Assembly (NCBI RefSeq): GCF_004614195.1
Contig: NZ_SPUM01000152.1
Location: 1 to 61,575 of the forward strand
Length of the DNA stretch: 61,575 nucleotides
Source of the DNA: Massilia horti
Lineage (GTDB): Bacteria > Pseudomonadota > Gammaproteobacteria > Burkholderiales > Burkholderiaceae_D
Direction of reading: 5' to 3'
Position numbers and translations under genes: made by a program. The notes beneath the pieces are model-generated. The model did not search any database and was not told the origin of the DNA. It was given only the letters and a program-made list of their open reading frames with translations. Below are positions 23,965-33,191 of the stretch, piece after piece; positions within the stretch are counted from its first letter, which is position 1; each line of letters starts with the position of its first letter.

Positions 23965-25413
23965 TCAGGGAATCTTGACCCGGATCGGCATCGGCACCGG
24001 TGCCTTCCGGTCTGGCATCGGCGCGCGGTCCGGCGGGGTCAAGCCTGTGACGAGATCCGCGATGCGTACCGAATTCCCAGTTTCAAAGCAACGGTTCGCG
24101 GCGATGCCTACCAGGCATGAATAAGCGCCAGCCCGCTCATCGGAAATGCGCTTGAATTTATCCGCCGGCGCATCGCCGAAAATTTCGTCGAGCATGACGT
24201 TATCGCCGCCGCCGTGGCCACCCGTACCGACCCAGGGCTCGATGTCGCGGGCGGCCCCGCGCAGCGGAATGATGCGCGTCGATACCTCATTGCTCTTGCT
24301 TTGCACCTGGCCCGCGCCTGCCGCCCCGGCCGATTCGACAATGCGGTGTTCCAGACGGCCCTTGGTGCCATTGAAGGCGATGTGATAGCCCTCCCATGCA
24401 TCGTAGGCCGACAGCGCGTATTTGAGCTGTACGCCGTTGTCATAGCGAACCATCACGTTCATCGTGTCTTCGATATTGATTTCGGGACGCCATATGCATT
24501 GGTCGCGGAAGTAGCCGTCGTGCTGTTCGTTATCCAGATACAGTTCCTTCAAACCTGGATCGGCGGCCAGATCGAAGTAGAAATTACACTTGTTTTTTTC
24601 CGGGCAGGTCAGGCAGCGCTGGTGATGGCCTTGCAGCCCCATGCGCTTGGCCGTCTCGGGCGTGTAAAACTGACGCGAGCCGAAGGCATGCACCAGCTCA
24701 GGTTGCGCGCCCAGCCACCAGTTCACCAGGTCGAAGTGGTGGGTGGACTTATGCACCATCAGGCCACCGGAATTGGCCTTGTTGCTGTGCCAGCGGCGGA
24801 AGTAGTCGGCGCCGTGCACTGTATTGAGCAGCCAGGTAAAGTCGACCGACAGCACGTCGCCGATTTCACCGCTCATCAACAGTTCCTTCACCTGAGTACG
24901 CGGCGGGGTATAGCGATAGTTGAAGGCCACGCGAATATGCCGGCCGGTGCGCTTGACCGCGTCGAGGATACGCTGCGCCTTCTCGGCCGTTGTCGTCATC
25001 GGCTTTTCGGTGATGACATCGCAGCCGGCTTCGAGCGCGCGCACAATGTATTCGTCGTGTGTGGCATCAACCGTGGTGACGAGGACGAATTGCGGCTTCG
25101 TTTCGCGAATCATGCGGTCAAAGTCGGCCGCAGCATACGGGCGTGGCTGGCTGGCGCCGGTTTCCGAAATCCGCCTGACGGCACGCGCGACGCGGCCAGG
25201 ATTGGTATCGCAAACGGCAACGATTTCATTACCGTCACGGTATTTTCCCGTGATGGCGTTCATGTACATCCGTGCCCGGTGACCGACTCCGACCACGGCG
25301 TAGCGTTTGCGCGAGGTAGCGGCGTATGCGCCGGTCGCCAGCATCAACCCGGCCGCGCCGGCTGCCTTCAGAACGGTACGCCGATCAATCAGGCCGAAAT
25401 CTTTATCGCTCAT
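23965..25413 (-). CDS. Tat-exported Gfo/Idh/MocA-family oxidoreductase
   Basis: A 482-residue NAD(P)-dependent sugar or cyclitol dehydrogenase-like protein. A twin-arginine signal (IDRRTVLKAAGAAGLMLATG) suggests export folded, perhaps with bound cofactor. The Rossmann start is YAVVGVGHRARMY; EKPMTTT is the conserved EKP motif, and HKSTHHFDLVNWW the catalytic His region. An unusual Cys cluster CLTCPEKNKC lies about two thirds along. The start at 25413 has GAAGGGA upstream; a longer frame to 25554 lacks the Tat logic. Near MBL and DUF1593 genes, suggesting carbohydrate catabolism. Confidence 0.88.
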   Translation of the reverse strand: MSDKDFGLIDRRTVLKAAGAAGLMLATGAYAATSRKRYAVVGVGHRARMYMNAITGKYRDGNEIVAVCDTNPGRVARAVRRISETGASQPRPYAAADFDRMIRETKPQFVLVTTVDATHDEYIVRALEAGCDVITEKPMTTTAEKAQRILDAVKRTGRHIRVAFNYRYTPPRTQVKELLMSGEIGDVLSVDFTWLLNTVHGADYFRRWHSNKANSGGLMVHKSTHHFDLVNWWLGAQPELVHAFGSRQFYTPETAKRMGLQGHHQRCLTCPEKNKCNFYFDLAADPGLKELYLDNEQHDGYFRDQCIWRPEINIEDTMNVMVRYDNGVQLKYALSAYDAWEGYHIAFNGTKGRLEHRIVESAGAAGAGQVQSKSNEVSTRIIPLRGAARDIEPWVGTGGHGGGDNVMLDEIFGDAPADKFKRISDERAGAYSCLVGIAANRCFETGNSVRIADLVTGLTPPDRAPMPDRKAPVPMPIRVKIP

Positions 25414-25532
25414 TCTACGTTTCCCTTCACTTTTTAAGTTGTAGGACCGGGGACGGCCGCCGGGTGGTAATGCATCACGGCCATGCATGTCCGATATTTC
25501 TCCTCTGAATATGGTAGCCTTGGCGTGATGTG

Positions 25533-25568
25533 ATTGGCAAGACCAATTTCTCAATTGGTTTGACCAGT
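25533..25568. promoter_or_regulatory. double inverted-repeat operator upstream of the Gfo/Idh gene
   Basis: ATTGGCAAGACCAAT (25533-25547) is a perfect 5+5 inverted repeat. ATTGGTTTGACCAGT (25554-25568) is a second, one-mismatch site. The form TTGG-N5-CCAA recalls GntR/FadR-type operators. The pair lies 120-155 bp upstream of the Gfo/Idh start and just past the end of the MBL gene. Confidence 0.5.
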
Positions 25569-25584
25569 CAGGCCAAAACGGGTG

Positions 25585-26406
25585 TCACTCGGCGGTGACC
25601 GGAACCCATGCGAAGCCGCCAGCCAGGCGACGCAGGCGGCCCAGTCCGGGCGCGGCGGCGTGGGGGCACACCAGCAGCGCATCGTGTTCGAGCGCCATGC
25701 GGAACAGCCAGTCGCGGGTGCGCGGCGTGAGGTCGGGGTCGGTATCGAAACAGCTCACCCACCCGGGATGGGAAAAATGCAACGGATGGTGGCACACGTC
25801 GCCAAGATAAATCGCCATGGCGCCCAGCGACTCGATCACGACGCTCATGTGCCCCGGCGTGTGGCCGGGCGTGGGCAGCAACGTCACATCAGGAGCGAGC
25901 TGGAGCGCACCGTCCACCAGCGTCAGCCGGCCCGCATCCGCCAGGCTGCGCAAGTTCTGGTCGAAATGGTGGATTTTCCCGTCCGGGCCGCTGAAGCGTT
26001 CCCAGTCAGCCCGGCCCAGGTAATAGCGTGCGTTGGGAAACGTGGCGACATGGCGCCGGTTCGCAGCCAGCGTGTTGCGGCTCGTGTGATCGCCGTGCGC
26101 ATGGGTGTTCACCACGGCGGTCACCTGTTCGCGCCGATAGCCGCTGCGGTGCAATTCTTCGAGCAAGTGGCCGGTGCGGCCACCGTGCGTATCGTCGCCG
26201 TAGCCGGTATCCAGCAATATCAAGTCGCCCGCGCAGCGGAGCAGGGCATAGTTGTGACCGACATCGATCTTGCCTGTGGCGTCAGTCGGCACTTCCCGTT
26301 GCCATACGTCCGGCGGCACATTCGCAAAAAAATAGCGAGCAGGGAAGGGGAAGCTGCCATCGTCGAGCAGCGTCAACTGAACGCGGCCGACTGCGAGTTG
26401 TAGCAT
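25585..26406 (-). CDS. MBL-fold metallohydrolase
   Basis: A 273-residue cytoplasmic metallo-beta-lactamase-fold hydrolase. The metal-binding motif THAHGDHT is intact, followed by the later His in TPGHTPGHMS, the Asp in YLGDVCHHPL and His in VCPHAAAP. Many relatives are lactonases or thioesterases; the substrate is unknown. GGAGG stands 5 bases before the ATG at 26406. It is divergent from the DUF1593 gene with a 107-bp shared promoter region. Confidence 0.88.
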   Translation of the reverse strand: MLQLAVGRVQLTLLDDGSFPFPARYFFANVPPDVWQREVPTDATGKIDVGHNYALLRCAGDLILLDTGYGDDTHGGRTGHLLEELHRSGYRREQVTAVVNTHAHGDHTSRNTLAANRRHVATFPNARYYLGRADWERFSGPDGKIHHFDQNLRSLADAGRLTLVDGALQLAPDVTLLPTPGHTPGHMSVVIESLGAMAIYLGDVCHHPLHFSHPGWVSCFDTDPDLTPRTRDWLFRMALEHDALLVCPHAAAPGLGRLRRLAGGFAWVPVTAE

Positions 26407-26513
26407 CGGACCTCCGGCGAAGTCCAGCTTTGAGGTGGTTTGCCCTGACTGGTTCCGGTTATTATGATCCGGTGACCGCCTGCAGCATTACCAACTGACA
26501 CCGTACAACGCAC

Positions 26514-27803
26514 ATGGATCGACGCCATTTCCTTTCTCTTCTCGCTCTGTCTTTACCGCTCGGTAGCTACGGAATTCCGCTTACTGGCCGAGCTGAGGCG
26601 CGACCACGAGTAATCGTTTCGACCGACATCGGAGGCACCGATTTCGATGACTTCCAGTCGCTGGTACATCTTCTGGTATATAGCGATATGATCGACCTCG
26701 AAGGCATGATCGCTTCGCCTTGGGGAGAAGGGCGAAACCGCAAACGCCATCTGCTCGCGATCATCTCGGAATACGAAAAGGACTACTCAAATCTGCGCAC
26801 CTGGTCCGCTCGCTATCCGACCCCTGATCGTCTGCGCAGTATTTCCAAACAAGGTGGTTCGGACCTGGCCGCCCCACCTGGCTGGGGAAAACCAACCGAA
26901 GGCTCTGACTGGATTATCGCCAGCGCGCGCCGGGATGATCCGCGGCCGCTGTGGGTTCTGCTATGGGGCGGTTTCGAAGACCTGGCGCAAGCCCTGCACG
27001 ACGCCCCGGACATCAAATCGAAGCTGCGCGTCTACATGATCGGCGGCCCCAATAAAAAATGGTCCACCGCCGCCTACGATTACATCGCTCGCGAGCACCC
27101 GGATCTGTGGATCATCGAGAATAACTCCACTTATCGAGGTTGGTTCACTGGCGGCCAGCAGGCCGGCGATCTCGGCAATGCAAATTTTGTCGCCCAACAC
27201 GTCAAAGGCGTCGGCGCACTAGGCGACTACTTCGCCAGCATTGCGCCGACGGTGAAAATGGGGGACACGCCTTCGTTCACCTACATACTCGGTTCCCATC
27301 CAGAAGATCCAGGTAAAGGCGGCTGGGGAGGGGAATTTGTCCGTGCTTGGACGCGGCCGCGCGTAACCTTCAACTCTTCACCAACGGCGAACGATGTTGT
27401 CGAGACCTTTGCCATTGTCGAACTGATTTACCGTCCTGCTGGGGCCGCACCAGCGCAAGCACGTGCCAGCCTGGTGATCGACAAACAAGAATTTGCTGGA
27501 TACCCAGGGGACGACGGCGCTTGGCATTTCCTGTTTTCTCCCAAGGAGGCGAAAACCTGGTCCTACCGAGTCAGCAGCAATCATCCCGGCCTCGATGGCC
27601 AGACAGGAGGTTTCACCTCGCGCATGCCAGCGCCGGAAATGGCGTCGCACCCTTCCGATAAATACCCGAACTGGTGGACCGATAATCCGGCACCCGAGCT
27701 CAGCGAAGGGCAGGCTCAAGGCGCGAAGTCCATCAGCCGCTGGCGAGAAGAGTTCCTGCGCGACTTCGCTGCCCGCCTGCGCAGGGCACAAGCCCCGGCA
27801 TAA
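26514..27803 (+). CDS. DUF1593 nucleoside-hydrolase-like secreted protein
   Basis: A 429-residue protein with a signal peptide led by MDRRHFLSLLALSLPLGS (Tat-like RR). The N-terminal IVSTDIGGTDFDDFQSL has the DxGxDxDD-like Asp cluster of inosine-uridine hydrolase folds. YMIGGPNKKWS and ENNSTYRGWF are typical of DUF1593 proteins. Many are found in plant polysaccharide utilisation loci. A C-terminal beta-rich domain follows. Divergent from the MBL gene. Confidence 0.85.
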   Translation: MDRRHFLSLLALSLPLGSYGIPLTGRAEARPRVIVSTDIGGTDFDDFQSLVHLLVYSDMIDLEGMIASPWGEGRNRKRHLLAIISEYEKDYSNLRTWSARYPTPDRLRSISKQGGSDLAAPPGWGKPTEGSDWIIASARRDDPRPLWVLLWGGFEDLAQALHDAPDIKSKLRVYMIGGPNKKWSTAAYDYIAREHPDLWIIENNSTYRGWFTGGQQAGDLGNANFVAQHVKGVGALGDYFASIAPTVKMGDTPSFTYILGSHPEDPGKGGWGGEFVRAWTRPRVTFNSSPTANDVVETFAIVELIYRPAGAAPAQARASLVIDKQEFAGYPGDDGAWHFLFSPKEAKTWSYRVSSNHPGLDGQTGGFTSRMPAPEMASHPSDKYPNWWTDNPAPELSEGQAQGAKSISRWREEFLRDFAARLRRAQAPA

Positions 27804-27863
27804 CCTTAAAAGTTTCTATGTCCGTAGCCGCAAACGATAGGGACCTGGGCGCCTGTAAATTGC

Positions 27864-28442
27864 TTATTCGTGTTCCACCAGATTCTCGATTCGACGATCG
27901 GGGATGAACCACATGATGGCGACCGCGACGTAGGTGGCGAAGCCGAGCCACGGGAGCAAGAACGCCAGGCCGATACCGACCAGGTAGAGGACAAGCGAGA
28001 GCTTGCCTTTCCGGTCCGAGCCGATGGCCTCCGCGAGTTTGCGGTTTTCCTGGAGACCGGCCGTCAGGCAGATCTCCAGGATGTTATAGGCGACGGCCGT
28101 CATGAAGAGGATGATGCCGTAGGCGGCAACCGGATCTGTGGCGAAGTGATTCTCCCCCATCCACCCAGTAACGAACGGAATGAGCGAGAGCCAGAACAGC
28201 AGGTGCAGATTCGCCCACAACACCACTCCGCTGATCCCATGGACGGCATGCAAGAGATGGTGGTGATTGTTCCAGTAGATTCCGATGTAGACGAAGCTAA
28301 GCACGTAGCTGAGAAAGACCGGCCACAGCGGAGCGAGCGCGGCCAAATCCGAGCCGCGCGGAACCTTCAGTTCCAGCACCAGGATGGTGATGAGGATGGC
28401 GATGACGCCGTCGCTGAAGGCTTCGAGCCGGTTCTTTCCCAC
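27864..28442 (-). CDS. TMEM175-family (DUF1211) potassium channel-like protein
   Basis: A 192-residue inner-membrane protein with about six helices. The family signature RLEAFSDGVIAI at residues 5-16 (RxxxFSDG) opens helix 1, and IYWNNHHHLLHAV follows helix 3. Bacterial TMEM175 proteins conduct potassium. Length is typical. It is followed by a block resembling the 3' end of the gene at 29106, and a fragment of its own coding sequence is echoed at 28910-28956. It starts 9 bp after the DUF2251-like gene, suggesting co-transcription. Confidence 0.88.
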   Translation of the reverse strand: MGKNRLEAFSDGVIAILITILVLELKVPRGSDLAALAPLWPVFLSYVLSFVYIGIYWNNHHHLLHAVHGISGVVLWANLHLLFWLSLIPFVTGWMGENHFATDPVAAYGIILFMTAVAYNILEICLTAGLQENRKLAEAIGSDRKGKLSLVLYLVGIGLAFLLPWLGFATYVAVAIMWFIPDRRIENLVEHE

Positions 28443-28450
28443 TAATTTCC

Positions 28451-28858
28451 TTACTTAAATAGGTCGATGACCGAATCATCCCATTGGTGACCAAGGCTTG
28501 ACCACGCTCCATCTATTCGAGCAGGTGGAAATCCTGTTCTGCAGAATCCTTGGCGTGTACTGAAATCAAATACCGCATGGGGATCGTCATTGATGAGAAG
28601 AACAACCTTTTGGCTGTCTTTCGACCATCCTATCTTAACCGTCGACGGTCTGCTGCGATCCGTGACGTTAGCGACGTTATAAATGTGAAGCGCGTCTTGA
28701 ATCTGGTTGTCTTTGGCTTGAGTATCAAGAGCGTAGAAATACCCAGTGTCGCCGTCATCCTCGAATACGGTAGCGAAACGACCGTCGGGGGCTGGACCTT
28801 CAACCACGCTCTCTTGTCCGACAAAGACGACTTCTTCAGCAGCAATAATTATTGGCAT
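28451..28858 (-). CDS. DUF2251-like protein
   Basis: A 135-residue protein without signal or membrane segments. The C-terminal half has VKIGWSKDSQKVVLLINDDP followed by HAVFDF, which I associate with DUF2251; that assignment is from memory. No catalytic motif was seen. Codon use is less GC-rich than in the neighbours to the left. It lies 9 bp upstream of the TMEM175 gene on the same strand. Confidence 0.6.
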   Translation of the reverse strand: MPIIIAAEEVVFVGQESVVEGPAPDGRFATVFEDDGDTGYFYALDTQAKDNQIQDALHIYNVANVTDRSRPSTVKIGWSKDSQKVVLLINDDPHAVFDFSTRQGFCRTGFPPARIDGAWSSLGHQWDDSVIDLFK

Positions 28859-28909
28859 GATTATCGGTCAGGTTAAACGTATTGAGGGGTAACTCCCATA
28901 CTGGAGCTT

Positions 28910-28956
28910 GTTCAGTAGGTTCCGACGTACACAAAGCTGGGCACGTAGCTTAAGAA
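28910..28956. pseudogene. relic of a TMEM175 gene fragment
   Basis: TTCAGTAGGTTCCGACGTAC followed by ACAAAGCTGGGCACGTAGCT aligns with TTCCAGTAGATTCCGATGTA and what follows at 28269-28318 inside the TMEM175 gene (encoding YVLSFVYIGIYWN on the minus strand). Only this small piece remains, in a 247-bp gap that otherwise holds no gene. Confidence 0.6.
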
Positions 28957-29105
28957 CACAGAGTCGTTTGCCCAGGTTGATTGATCGGCGGTTGCTAAGC
29001 CGTGTTAACCATCTGGCGAAACATATGCCCAAAAAAAATTTCCCCAAGAATCATTTACTTAAGATTCTTAGGTCACCGGAGGTGTAAGGAACTCCGACAA
29101 CACTC

Positions 29106-29690
29106 TCATAGCGGCCGCAAACGATCGGGAGGAGAGCATCCGTAAATTGCAAGCATAAACGGCATCGCAATAAAGAAAATCAGGGGTAAGAGATCCTTCA
29201 AGCCTGTCAGGAACGATTCAAGCCGATGAGTGCTGTGCCATTCGTTGCCGGGGAAGGCCCAGCCCAGGATGGTCAGTACTAACCAAAGGACCAGGGCGCA
29301 AGCCACAATATTTTTCAGCGTCAGGCGGCCGCGTTTGAGGAAGGAAGCCGCTACTGGCACACCGACTAGTCCAAGTAGCGGAAGCACATGAATCAGCGAG
29401 AGTATTGTCAGGTGAAAGGTCCAGTGGGGAACGATCGACCAGCGTTGCGCCTCCTGCAGGATGCCATCCGTCTCGCGGCCGCTGAATTCCGCGTAGCTGG
29501 AAACAAAACTCATGGCCACAAGACCGCAAGCGGCGCACAAGTAGGCAAACGCCAGCGGCTTGATGCCGACCACGGTAAAGATTGGGCCGAGCATTATTCG
29601 CCAGATGACGAAAGGGACCACAATCGCCGCGCCTATAAGAGCCAGCCCGGATGCACTTGTCAGCCAGTAAACGACCCAGTCCATTGTCAC
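29106..29690 (-). CDS. multi-pass membrane protein
   Basis: A 194-residue protein with four or five hydrophobic helices (SGLALIGAAIVVPFVIWRI, LAFAYLCAACGLVAMSFVSS and others). No family was recognised. GTG at 29690 or ATG at 29684 may be the start; GGGGTG favours the ATG. The last codons lie in a sequence block (29105-29150) resembling the DNA just after the TMEM175 stop (27821-27863). Confidence 0.65.
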   Translation of the reverse strand: MTMDWVVYWLTSASGLALIGAAIVVPFVIWRIMLGPIFTVVGIKPLAFAYLCAACGLVAMSFVSSYAEFSGRETDGILQEAQRWSIVPHWTFHLTILSLIHVLPLLGLVGVPVAASFLKRGRLTLKNIVACALVLWLVLTILGWAFPGNEWHSTHRLESFLTGLKDLLPLIFFIAMPFMLAIYGCSPPDRLRPL

Positions 29691-30115
29691 CCCAGTTTTA
29701 GTATGGTTTTTTGATTAACTATACACGCTACAACGAAACCAGGGAAAAAATTGCTGAGCAAGAAGTGATCATCACCATCCATGTATGTGGAGCTTCCCAG
29801 GCAAACAGGCCGACGATTGTTCCTGAATCGCGCCCTCGGATTCGCCTTGCGGATAGCTGAAAAACTCTTCCGACAAGTCAACGGATTGCCGTTCATCAAC
29901 GTTAATTGCGCAGGAGTATCTTTCGTTGGTGAGCGTCTGGCCCGCAGGTGTTCGACTTGCATGGGCTCGGGCATCAGCTGAGCGGACTCCTTTCGCGGGT
30001 GCCAGCATAGGGCCGATCGGTCAGACAATGGGGGTGGGTGAGCGCATATTGAATAATTTTCGAAAACACCTGAATTTAAAAAAATAGGCGTAAAAAATAA
30101 AGTTTGGAGAAGCAA
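29691..30115. other. AT-rich spacer upstream of the chemoreceptor gene
   Basis: About 425 bp with no credible gene; short frames on both strands have no ribosome site or recognisable protein. AT-rich runs near 30060-30100 (AATTTAAAAAAATAGGCG) probably contain the chemoreceptor promoter, but no defined sigma motif could be assigned. Confidence 0.5.
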
Positions 30116-31852
30116 GTGAAATTTTCTAATTTAAAATTCGGGGTTCGGTTGGGCATCGGTTTTTCTGCTCTGATGTTGTTGACCTGTATTATCGGTATCT
30201 TTTCAATGGAGAGAATGTCGTCGATCAATGCTGCGACAAAGGACGTCGCCACGAATTGGCTGACGGGGACAAGGCTCCTGGGTGATTTTCAGGTGAGTAT
30301 GAACCTGATTCGCCGCGCCGAGGCACAGCACATGATGTCTGTGACCGATGCTCAGTTTTCTGAGCAGGAAAAGCGCATTGAAGACGCGAAAATAAAAGCG
30401 GCAGAATTCTTCAAGGCTTACACTGATACAGTAACTTCAGATAAAGAACGCCAGTTGCTCGATGCGATTCGTGTGGCGAAGGAAAATTATCTCGCGGTTC
30501 AGGTCGAGCTCTTAAAGTTATCAAGGTCAACGGATGGCGTAACGGATGACTTGCGGGCCTTGTTCGGCGGCGCCTCGCTTAAGGCATTCAACGAATTGCT
30601 CGATGTAATTCAAAAGGATGTGGACTTCCAGAGCCAAGAAGCCGATGCGGCATATCGGATGTCCCAGGACGCCTACTCGCAAACGATGACTCTTGTTGTC
30701 GGTTTTATTGTCGCTTCACTGGTGATTGGCGCGCTCCTGTCGTGGAAGACCACCCAGTCCGTCACTCAGCCGCTGCATATGGCGGTGCAGTTTGCGGAAT
30801 CGGTCGCAGCCGGCGATCTCTCTGCGAACATTACGGACGAAAGAACTGACGAGGTTGGGGCCTTGTTGAAGGCACTCTCCAACATGAACTCCAGCTTGTC
30901 GAGCGTGGTTAATACCGTTCGTCAAGGTTCAGAGTCGGTGGCCACCGCTTCGGCACAGATTGCCCAGGGCAACCAGGACTTGTCTTCAAGGACGGAGAGC
31001 CAGGCAAGCGCGCTGGAAGAAACTGCTGCGTCCATGGAAGAGTTGTCCACGACGGTGAAACAGAATGCCGATAACGCGCGTCAAGCTAACCAGTTGGCAT
31101 TGCGAGCGAGCCAGGTTGCGCGCGAAGGCGGTGATGTCGTTTCGCAAGTCGTCGGCACGATGAAGGAGATTAGCGACAGCTCGAAGCGGATCTCGGAAAT
31201 CATCACCGTCATTGACGGAATCGCTTTCCAGACGAATATTCTCGCCCTTAATGCCGCGGTCGAGGCAGCTCGGGCCGGAGAACAAGGTCGTGGGTTTGCC
31301 GTTGTCGCAGGGGAAGTACGAAGCCTGGCGAGCCGCAGTGCCGAGGCAGCAAAAGAGATCAAGCAGTTGATCACTGAAAGTGTGGGTCGCGTCGATTCCG
31401 GCACGGCGCTTGTTGACCGGGCCGGCAACACCATGACTGAAGTTGTTGGAAGCATTCAGCGCGTAACCGACATCATGGCCGAAATCAGCGCGGCCAGTGT
31501 GGAACAAAGCGCCGGGGTCAACCAGGTTGGCGAAGCCGTCGCGAATATGGATCAGGCTACGCAGCAAAACGCCGCTTTGGTGGAAGAAATGGCAGCAGCA
31601 GCGGACACATTGCGCGGACAAGCAAGAGACCTGGTGGCTACGGTTGCTGTGTTTAAGTTGGATTCCCAGAGTAGTTCACTGCAAAAAACTGCTTTGGTTC
31701 CTAAGCCAACAGCCAACGCTGCGGCGGCAAAGCAGCTGAACTCGCCGAAAGCTGGCAGGGGAGAATCGACGAAGGCTACCGTGAGGAAGGCTGTAGTCAT
31801 GCCCACTCCCAAGAAAGCAATTCCAGAAGAAGCAGATTGGGAAACCTTTTAA
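30116..31852 (+). CDS. methyl-accepting chemotaxis protein
   Basis: A 578-residue chemoreceptor. GTG 30116 is chosen over an in-frame TTG at 30104 because GGAG lies correctly before it. TM1 (8-30), a periplasmic four-helix-bundle-like sensor, TM2 (about 185-208), HAMP, then the long coiled-coil signalling domain with the hairpin tip FQTNILALNAAVEAARAGEQ. The C-terminus EEADWETF resembles the NWETF pentapeptide that tethers CheR and CheB. No che genes are nearby, so this is an orphan receptor. Its base composition is lower in GC than the flanks. Confidence 0.93.
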   Translation: MKFSNLKFGVRLGIGFSALMLLTCIIGIFSMERMSSINAATKDVATNWLTGTRLLGDFQVSMNLIRRAEAQHMMSVTDAQFSEQEKRIEDAKIKAAEFFKAYTDTVTSDKERQLLDAIRVAKENYLAVQVELLKLSRSTDGVTDDLRALFGGASLKAFNELLDVIQKDVDFQSQEADAAYRMSQDAYSQTMTLVVGFIVASLVIGALLSWKTTQSVTQPLHMAVQFAESVAAGDLSANITDERTDEVGALLKALSNMNSSLSSVVNTVRQGSESVATASAQIAQGNQDLSSRTESQASALEETAASMEELSTTVKQNADNARQANQLALRASQVAREGGDVVSQVVGTMKEISDSSKRISEIITVIDGIAFQTNILALNAAVEAARAGEQGRGFAVVAGEVRSLASRSAEAAKEIKQLITESVGRVDSGTALVDRAGNTMTEVVGSIQRVTDIMAEISAASVEQSAGVNQVGEAVANMDQATQQNAALVEEMAAAADTLRGQARDLVATVAVFKLDSQSSSLQKTALVPKPTANAAAAKQLNSPKAGRGESTKATVRKAVVMPTPKKAIPEEADWETF

Positions 31853-31864
31853 GTAGCCCAATGG

Positions 31865-31902
31865 GCCCGCCGCAACTTGTTTCATAAGCGGCGGGCTCTT
31901 TG
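31865..31902 (+). terminator. terminator after the chemoreceptor gene
   Basis: GCCCGCCGC (31865-31873) pairs with GCGGCGGGC (31888-31896) over a 14-base loop, followed by TCTTTGCT. A strong stem with a weak U tract; it may serve the converging small gene as well. Confidence 0.7.
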
Positions 31903-31907
31903 CTAAT

Positions 31908-32126
31908 TCAACCTATCCGCTCGACCGTTCCTTTTTTTGGCGTTGCTTGTTCATGAAACAAGTCTGCCAAGTATTCTGACAATTCGTCTTCTGCAATGTC
32001 AGATGGAACAATGAAGTCGGCCGGCCTTCGTTTTCCATCCGCGCCCAAATGAAACGCTTGCCAGGCTCCTGCCGAGCCAGTTATGGCAATCAGTGTTCCA
32101 AAAACATTAAAACGAAACTCTCTCAT
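31908..32126 (-). CDS. small protein, DUF7661-like
   Basis: A 72-residue soluble protein that begins MREFRFNVFGTLIAITG and contains WQAFHLGADGKRRPADFIVP and EYLADLFHE. It resembles small proteins I recall as DUF7661, but this was not checked. The start at 32126 has GGAG 8 bases upstream. Function is unknown. Confidence 0.65.
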   Translation of the reverse strand: MREFRFNVFGTLIAITGSAGAWQAFHLGADGKRRPADFIVPSDIAEDELSEYLADLFHEQATPKKGTVERIG

Positions 32127-32354
32127 CTCGCATTCTCCGATCCAGGCCCAGCACAGAGTAGACGTCTTCGCAAGCCCGTGTGTCAATTTACATCGGCTGC
32201 CAACCCCATTAGAGTGGACGTGCGTGCGGGGCCACCTGTGGAAGCAAGCCGTGCTCCTCCGGTGGCAACCGATGCCAGCGCGCTCGCTCGCGTGATGCCT
32301 CATGCCGGGCCGGCGTGGACCGGGCCTGAAAATGCCAGGTACTGGAGACTGATA

Positions 32355-33134
32355 ATGCGAGGTAGCGAACCTCTCGATTTCCTGCCGCTGTGGGGTCTCT
32401 TCATCACTATCCTGGTGCTCCTGCTGATTTCAGTGGAAGCGGGCTATCAAATTGGAAAATTCAGGGGAAGCCGGGTACAGGAGCACGAAACGCCCGTTGG
32501 CGAAATGGTCGGGACCATTCTGGGCTTGCTTGCCTTTATTCTTGCATTCACTTTTGGGCTGGCTGCAACGCGCTACGATACCAGACGACAGCTCGTGGTC
32601 GACGAAGCAAACTCCATTGAAGCAACTTACTTGCGTGCAGGGATGCTCCCCGGGCAGCGCGAAGAAATCCGCGCGCTGCTGCGGGAATACGTGGACATTC
32701 GTCTCGCAACTGTCCGGTCAGGCAAAATTGCGGAAGGAATCCGTAAAGCCGAGGATGTGCAAAAGGAGTTGTGGGAACAAACGGTTCCGCTTGCGGAGAA
32801 AAACCCGAATTCGATCGTAGTCGGTCTATTCGTCCAATCGCTCAACGAGGTTATCGATATGCGTGGGAAGCGGGTTGCAGCTGGCGTAAGAAACCGAATT
32901 CCCCTTGCCATCTGGGTAGCGCTTTATGGCGTCGCCGTCCTTTCTTTTGCTGCGCTGGGCTACCATTCGGGTCTGATTCTAACCAGCAGGTCACCCGCAA
33001 TCCTTGCCGTCGTCATTACATTCTCGGTGGTATTAGGGTTGATTGCGGATCTGGACCGGCCACAGGAAGGCACGCTTAAAGTGAGCCAGCAGCCGCTTGT
33101 CGAGCTACGGCAGTGGATGAATACACTTAACTGA
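32355..33134 (+). CDS. DUF4239/bestrophin-like membrane protein
   Basis: A 259-residue protein. The ATG at 32355 has GGAGA upstream; a longer frame from 32049 overlaps the divergent small gene and adds a non-membrane N-terminus. Two N-terminal helices (about 10-30 and 50-75), then a soluble helical part with YDTRRQLVVDEANSIEATYL and LLREYVDIRL, then two C-terminal helices. This pattern matches DUF4239 proteins. An anion-channel role by analogy with bestrophins is speculative. Confidence 0.75.
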   Translation: MRGSEPLDFLPLWGLFITILVLLLISVEAGYQIGKFRGSRVQEHETPVGEMVGTILGLLAFILAFTFGLAATRYDTRRQLVVDEANSIEATYLRAGMLPGQREEIRALLREYVDIRLATVRSGKIAEGIRKAEDVQKELWEQTVPLAEKNPNSIVVGLFVQSLNEVIDMRGKRVAAGVRNRIPLAIWVALYGVAVLSFAALGYHSGLILTSRSPAILAVVITFSVVLGLIADLDRPQEGTLKVSQQPLVELRQWMNTLN

Positions 33135-33191
33135 TTCACCGCGGGATTTAAGTGCTCTAGCGTTCCCCCCACCGTATGGGAGTTTTCCCGG

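Noticed and set aside
29772..30115. Short open frames on both strands before the chemoreceptor gene
   Set aside because: No ribosome site, no hydrophobic or domain pattern, and composition like the surrounding non-coding DNA.
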